Below the pieces are notes generated by a model. That model worked only from the letters and a program-made list of their open reading frames with translations, had not been told where the DNA came from and ran no database searches. From contig NZ_JADLQO010000009.1 in assembly GCF_015477775.1 (NCBI RefSeq), positions 1 to 64,000 of the forward strand: DNA of 64,000 bases, given 5' to 3'. This stretch comes from Nocardia abscessus (GTDB lineage: Bacteria; Actinomycetota; Actinomycetes; Mycobacteriales; Mycobacteriaceae). Below are positions 61,268 to 64,000 of the stretch, piece after piece. Position 1 is the stretch's first letter. Every line of letters starts with the position of its first letter. The position numbers were made by a program, and so were the translations under genes.

Positions 61268-61732
61268 ATGGCGACCGAACACCGAGCGGAACAGAACTTC
61301 CTGATCCCCAACGGCACCTTCTTCGCCGAATTGGCGATATTTCTGCTCGTGCTCGCCGTCATCTGGCTGTTCGTCGTACCGCCGATTCGCGACGTGCTCG
61401 CCGAACGGGAAGCCCGCGTCACCAAGACCGCCACAGATGAGCAGCGCGCACGTGAGCTCTTCGGGGCAGCCGAGCACCGGTACCGGTCCTCTGTGGCACA
61501 GGCACGCGGCGAGGCCGCGCGGTTGCGTGCACAAGCCCGGCTCGACGGCCGGGCGACCCTGATCTCGACGCGCGAGCGCGCACAGGAACAGTCCGACGAG
61601 ATGGTGGCCGCAGCCACCATCCAGCTGCGAACCCACGCCGACGCGGTGGCGGCAGGGTTGCGCGAACACATCGACCCGCTTGCCGGGCAACTGGCCGACC
61701 GAGTGATCGGAGGAGACGGTGAACGAACGTGA
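61268..61732 (+). CDS. atpF: ATP synthase F0 subunit b
   Basis: A 154-residue b subunit: one N-terminal membrane helix (FFAELAIFLLVLAVIWLFVVPPIRDVL, about 18-43), then a charged coiled-coil (EREARVTKT...RGEAARLRAQARL). It starts four bases after atpE. It forms the peripheral stalk with the next gene product. Confidence 0.9.
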   Translation: MATEHRAEQNFLIPNGTFFAELAIFLLVLAVIWLFVVPPIRDVLAEREARVTKTATDEQRARELFGAAEHRYRSSVAQARGEAARLRAQARLDGRATLISTRERAQEQSDEMVAAATIQLRTHADAVAAGLREHIDPLAGQLADRVIGGDGERT

Positions 61733-62258
61733 CGGCATCTACGACATCACCTGGAACTGGCCGGTATTCCTCAGTCAACTGTTCGGCTTCGCCGTGATCG
61801 TGGGCGCACTGGTCAGATGGGTGGTCCCGCAGGTGCGGGCGATGATGTTGCGCGCGCAGCAGACGATTCAACGACAGCTGGAGGAGAGCTCGCAGGCCAC
61901 GACGCGATTGGCCGCGGCCGAACAGGCTTTCGCCGAAGCGGCCGTGACGGCCCGCGCCGAGATGGCCGGAATTCACGAGCAAGCGAGCGCCGACGCGGAG
62001 CGGATCGTCGCGGAACTGCGGGCAGCCGCCGCCGCTGAGATCGAGCGGGTGCGCAGACACGGCATGGACCGCGTCGAGCAGGTACGCAGGCAGGTGCGCG
62101 AGGAACTCGGGCACGACCTCACCGTCGCGGTGCTCGACCGTGCCGAGTTCGTGGTGCGCGAACGCCTCCAGCTGCCCCGAGCCAGATCGGACAGCATCGA
62201 CCGATTCCTGGACGATCTGGCGGTGCGGGCGGAACTCGCCGATGAACTGCGCGGCTAG
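61719..62258 (+). CDS. ATP synthase b-prime/AtpH b-domain only, delta domain missing
   Basis: A 179-residue protein starting at GTG, overlapping atpF by 14 bases. It has one membrane helix (FLSQLFGFAVIVGALVRWVVP) and a long coiled coil ending VDRFLDDL-like (SIDRFLDDLAVRAELADELRG). In mycobacteria AtpH is a 446-residue fusion of this b domain with delta; the match stops right after the DRFLD motif. No delta, alpha, gamma, beta or epsilon gene follows. It is either a b-prime subunit in its own right or a truncated AtpH. Confidence 0.85.
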   Translation: MNERDGIYDITWNWPVFLSQLFGFAVIVGALVRWVVPQVRAMMLRAQQTIQRQLEESSQATTRLAAAEQAFAEAAVTARAEMAGIHEQASADAERIVAELRAAAAAEIERVRRHGMDRVEQVRRQVREELGHDLTVAVLDRAEFVVRERLQLPRARSDSIDRFLDDLAVRAELADELRG

Positions 62259-62348
62259 CCGCACAACCCGAGGCACCTCTCTTTCGGCATGGCGGCGGCC
62301 GGGGCGCCGACGCCGACGCCGACGCACTGGTCTGATTCGGTGCGCGCG

Positions 62349-63797
62349 CTAGGGTGCCTGGAAGCCGCCGATCTTCTGCTCGAGCAGTTCGGCCAGCCGC
62401 AGCGGGGTGCGGTCCTCGAACATCGGACCGATGAGCTGCACTCCCACCGGCAGACCCTCGGGTGAGCGGCCCGCCGGTATGGCGGTGGCGGGCAGGCCGG
62501 GCATGGTCGCCAGACCGGCCCAGACGAGCTGATCGAAGTACTGGTACTCGGCACCGTCGATGTCGATCCGGCGTTCCAGCAGATCGGGGTTGTGGTCGTG
62601 CGGGAACGCGGGAGTCGGCGTGATCGGACACACCACGGCATCGAACTCGGCGAACAGCTGCCGCCAGCCGTGGCGGTGCAGCTCGCGACGGTTGTTCGCC
62701 GCCAGCCAGTCGCGGTGACCGAACACCATCGCGCGCAAACGGGCCGCGTCCAAACTCTGGTCGTCCGCGCTCAGTTCGGCTGCGCGGCTGCGCAGTTGCT
62801 CGTACTCGTCGACGGGAAAGTATGCGACGGAGCCCGAAAACAGCAACTGCATGTAGAGCGTCGCGGCTTCGGTCACATCGGGCAGCAGCGGACTGTGCCG
62901 TTCGACGCGCGCGCCGCCGTCGGCGAGCGCGTCGGCCACCCGGTTCACCCCCGCCCGCACAGCGGACCCGGTCGGAATGAGCGGATGCTCGTCGAAGACC
63001 AGGACTCGGAAGTCGCAGAGCCGTTCGTGGCGGGCGGGCGGCAGAGCCAGATCGAACGCGACGCCGAGGGTCAGTGGGTCCGGTCCGGCCATGACGTCGA
63101 GCAGGAGCGTGAGGTCGCGGGCGGTGCGCGCCATCGGACCGACGACGGCGAGGTCGAGGTCGACCGGCCATGCGGGCGCGGACGGCGGGACCATCCCGCG
63201 GGGCGCCGCCAGCCCGAGTGTCGGCTTGTGCGCGTAGACACCGCAGAAATGCGCGGGGGTGCGCAGCGAACCGGCCATGTCGGAGCCGATGGACAGCGCG
63301 CCGAATCCAGACGCCAATGCCGCCGCCGATCCGCCGGAGGAACCACCCGACGTGCGACCGTGATCCCACGGGTTGTTGGTGGTGCCGTAGACCTCGTTGA
63401 AGCTCTGTATATCTTGCAGCCCGAGCGGCACATTGGTCTTCCCGAGTACAACGGCGCCGGCGGCCTCGAGCCGTGACACCTGTAGCGCGTCCTCGGCCGG
63501 CATATAGTTCCGGTGCATCGGTATGCCCCAGGTCGTGGGCAGCCCGGCAATGTTGTAGCACTCTTTGACCGTCACCGGAATGCCGAGCAGCGGCCGGTCC
63601 TCGCCGCGGGCGCGCGCCTGGTCGGCACGGTGTGCGGCGGCCCGCGCACGGTCGAAGGTCCGCACACAGATCGCGTTGATCAACTTGTCGTCCCGCTCGA
63701 TACGGGCGATCGCTTCGTCGGTCAGTTCCACCGAGGTTACGTCACCGGCACGCAATGCGGCCGCGAGCTCTTCGGCCGACCTAAAATTCCACTCCAT
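62349..63797 (-). CDS. Amidase signature family enzyme
   Basis: A 482-residue amidase. The Ser-Ser-Lys triad is the Lys of VTVKECYN (about 77), cis-Ser and nucleophile Ser in SGGSSGGSAAALASG and GSDMAGSLRTPA. It resembles the fatty-acid-amide/GatA-like hydrolases in length. The substrate is unknown. The gene is convergent with the F0 module and has repeated motifs upstream of its ATG. Confidence 0.92.
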   Translation of the reverse strand: MEWNFRSAEELAAALRAGDVTSVELTDEAIARIERDDKLINAICVRTFDRARAAAHRADQARARGEDRPLLGIPVTVKECYNIAGLPTTWGIPMHRNYMPAEDALQVSRLEAAGAVVLGKTNVPLGLQDIQSFNEVYGTTNNPWDHGRTSGGSSGGSAAALASGFGALSIGSDMAGSLRTPAHFCGVYAHKPTLGLAAPRGMVPPSAPAWPVDLDLAVVGPMARTARDLTLLLDVMAGPDPLTLGVAFDLALPPARHERLCDFRVLVFDEHPLIPTGSAVRAGVNRVADALADGGARVERHSPLLPDVTEAATLYMQLLFSGSVAYFPVDEYEQLRSRAAELSADDQSLDAARLRAMVFGHRDWLAANNRRELHRHGWRQLFAEFDAVVCPITPTPAFPHDHNPDLLERRIDIDGAEYQYFDQLVWAGLATMPGLPATAIPAGRSPEGLPVGVQLIGPMFEDRTPLRLAELLEQKIGGFQAP

Positions 63798-64000
63798 GAA
63801 TTCGACGGTATCGGTCTGCCGCAGCGGACATAAAATGCCGTCTCGCGCAAACGAGAAAGTCGAACGGGTGACCTTCAGTTCAAATCAACGCACTCGTTCT
63901 GGCATATCCCAGGTCACGGTGTCGGCATAGCCTACTGCGATCGGTGCAGGCCACGAAATGCCGTTTTGCACAACGGGATAGGTGTCACAATGGGTACCTG
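63798..64000. promoter_or_regulatory. Upstream region of the amidase with a diverged direct repeat
   Basis: AAATGCCGTCTCGCGCAAACG begins near 63833 and AAATGCCGTTTTGCACAACG near 63956, about 123 bases apart. Each contains a short dyad (CTCG/CGAG in the first, CGTT/AACG in the second). They could be two sites for one regulator. No gene is supported up to the window end. Confidence 0.4.

Noticed and set aside
1..64000. CRISPR array, tRNA/rRNA genes, insertion sequences or prophage genes
   Set aside because: I saw no regular repeat array, clover-leaf sequence, transposase or phage gene anywhere in the window.

Overview
The window is high-GC DNA from a mycolic-acid-containing actinomycete, most likely a Nocardia or close relative. 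The evidence is a mycolyltransferase (antigen 85 type) tail at the left edge, mycobacteria-like AtpB/AtpE, a deazaflavin (F420) nitroreductase, a CYP157-type P450, BisC, a cholesterol-oxidase-like GMC enzyme, many GTG starts and ATGA/GTGA gene overlaps. No rRNA, tRNA, CRISPR array or intact insertion sequence was seen.

Layout, left half. 1-2.6 kb: mycolyltransferase tail, DUF2505, a small membrane protein, a cyclase-family protein with an altered metal site, and a frameshifted SMP-30-like remnant. 2.7-11.1 kb: a tight nine-gene operon (desaturase, ACP, CFA-type methyltransferase, P450, type II thioesterase, fatty acyl-AMP ligase, hotdog thioesterase, P450, alpha/beta hydrolase). It looks like a self-contained pathway that modifies an ACP-bound fatty acid with no condensing enzyme or NRPS. 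11-29 kb: lipid catabolism genes, cell-surface proteins, a MetE-like protein beside a P450 lacking ExxR, a beta-lactamase-fold lipoprotein, a GMC oxidoreductase with a divergent TetR regulator, a nitronate monooxygenase and a secreted GH1 enzyme.

Layout, right half. 29-39 kb: F420 nitroreductase, BisC, a DnaE1-type polymerase that looks like a paralog, and a divergent LysR-LexA-sirtuin run. 38.9-43.4 kb: a sulfonate-type ABC importer co-transcribed with an AprA-like flavoprotein and a dicluster ferredoxin. 43.4-45.2 kb: an ANT(6)-like protein and a ComB-like protein. 45.2-50.5 kb: a P450/hydrolase/SDR/Baeyer-Villiger monooxygenase/TetR operon headed by repeated GTACCAC half-sites. 50.6-51.9 kb: a short threonyl-tRNA synthetase without TGS and editing domains, preceded by what reads as a complete ribosome-mediated attenuator whose leader peptide has three consecutive Thr codons. 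52-57 kb: a sugar-type binding lipoprotein, a fused double permease and a TPR membrane protein. 57-59.4 kb: PurN-like protein, histidine phosphatase, ATP-dependent DNA ligase. 59.8-62.3 kb: an F0-only ATP synthase module (atpI-B-E-F plus a b-domain AtpH that stops before the delta domain), with a BlaI-like operator upstream. 62.3-64 kb: an amidase.

The best candidates for undescribed biology are the ACP-bound fatty-acid tailoring operon, the threonine attenuator with its minimal ThrRS, the orphan F0 module with unusual c-subunit residues, and the DnaE1 paralog opposite a LysR-LexA pair.
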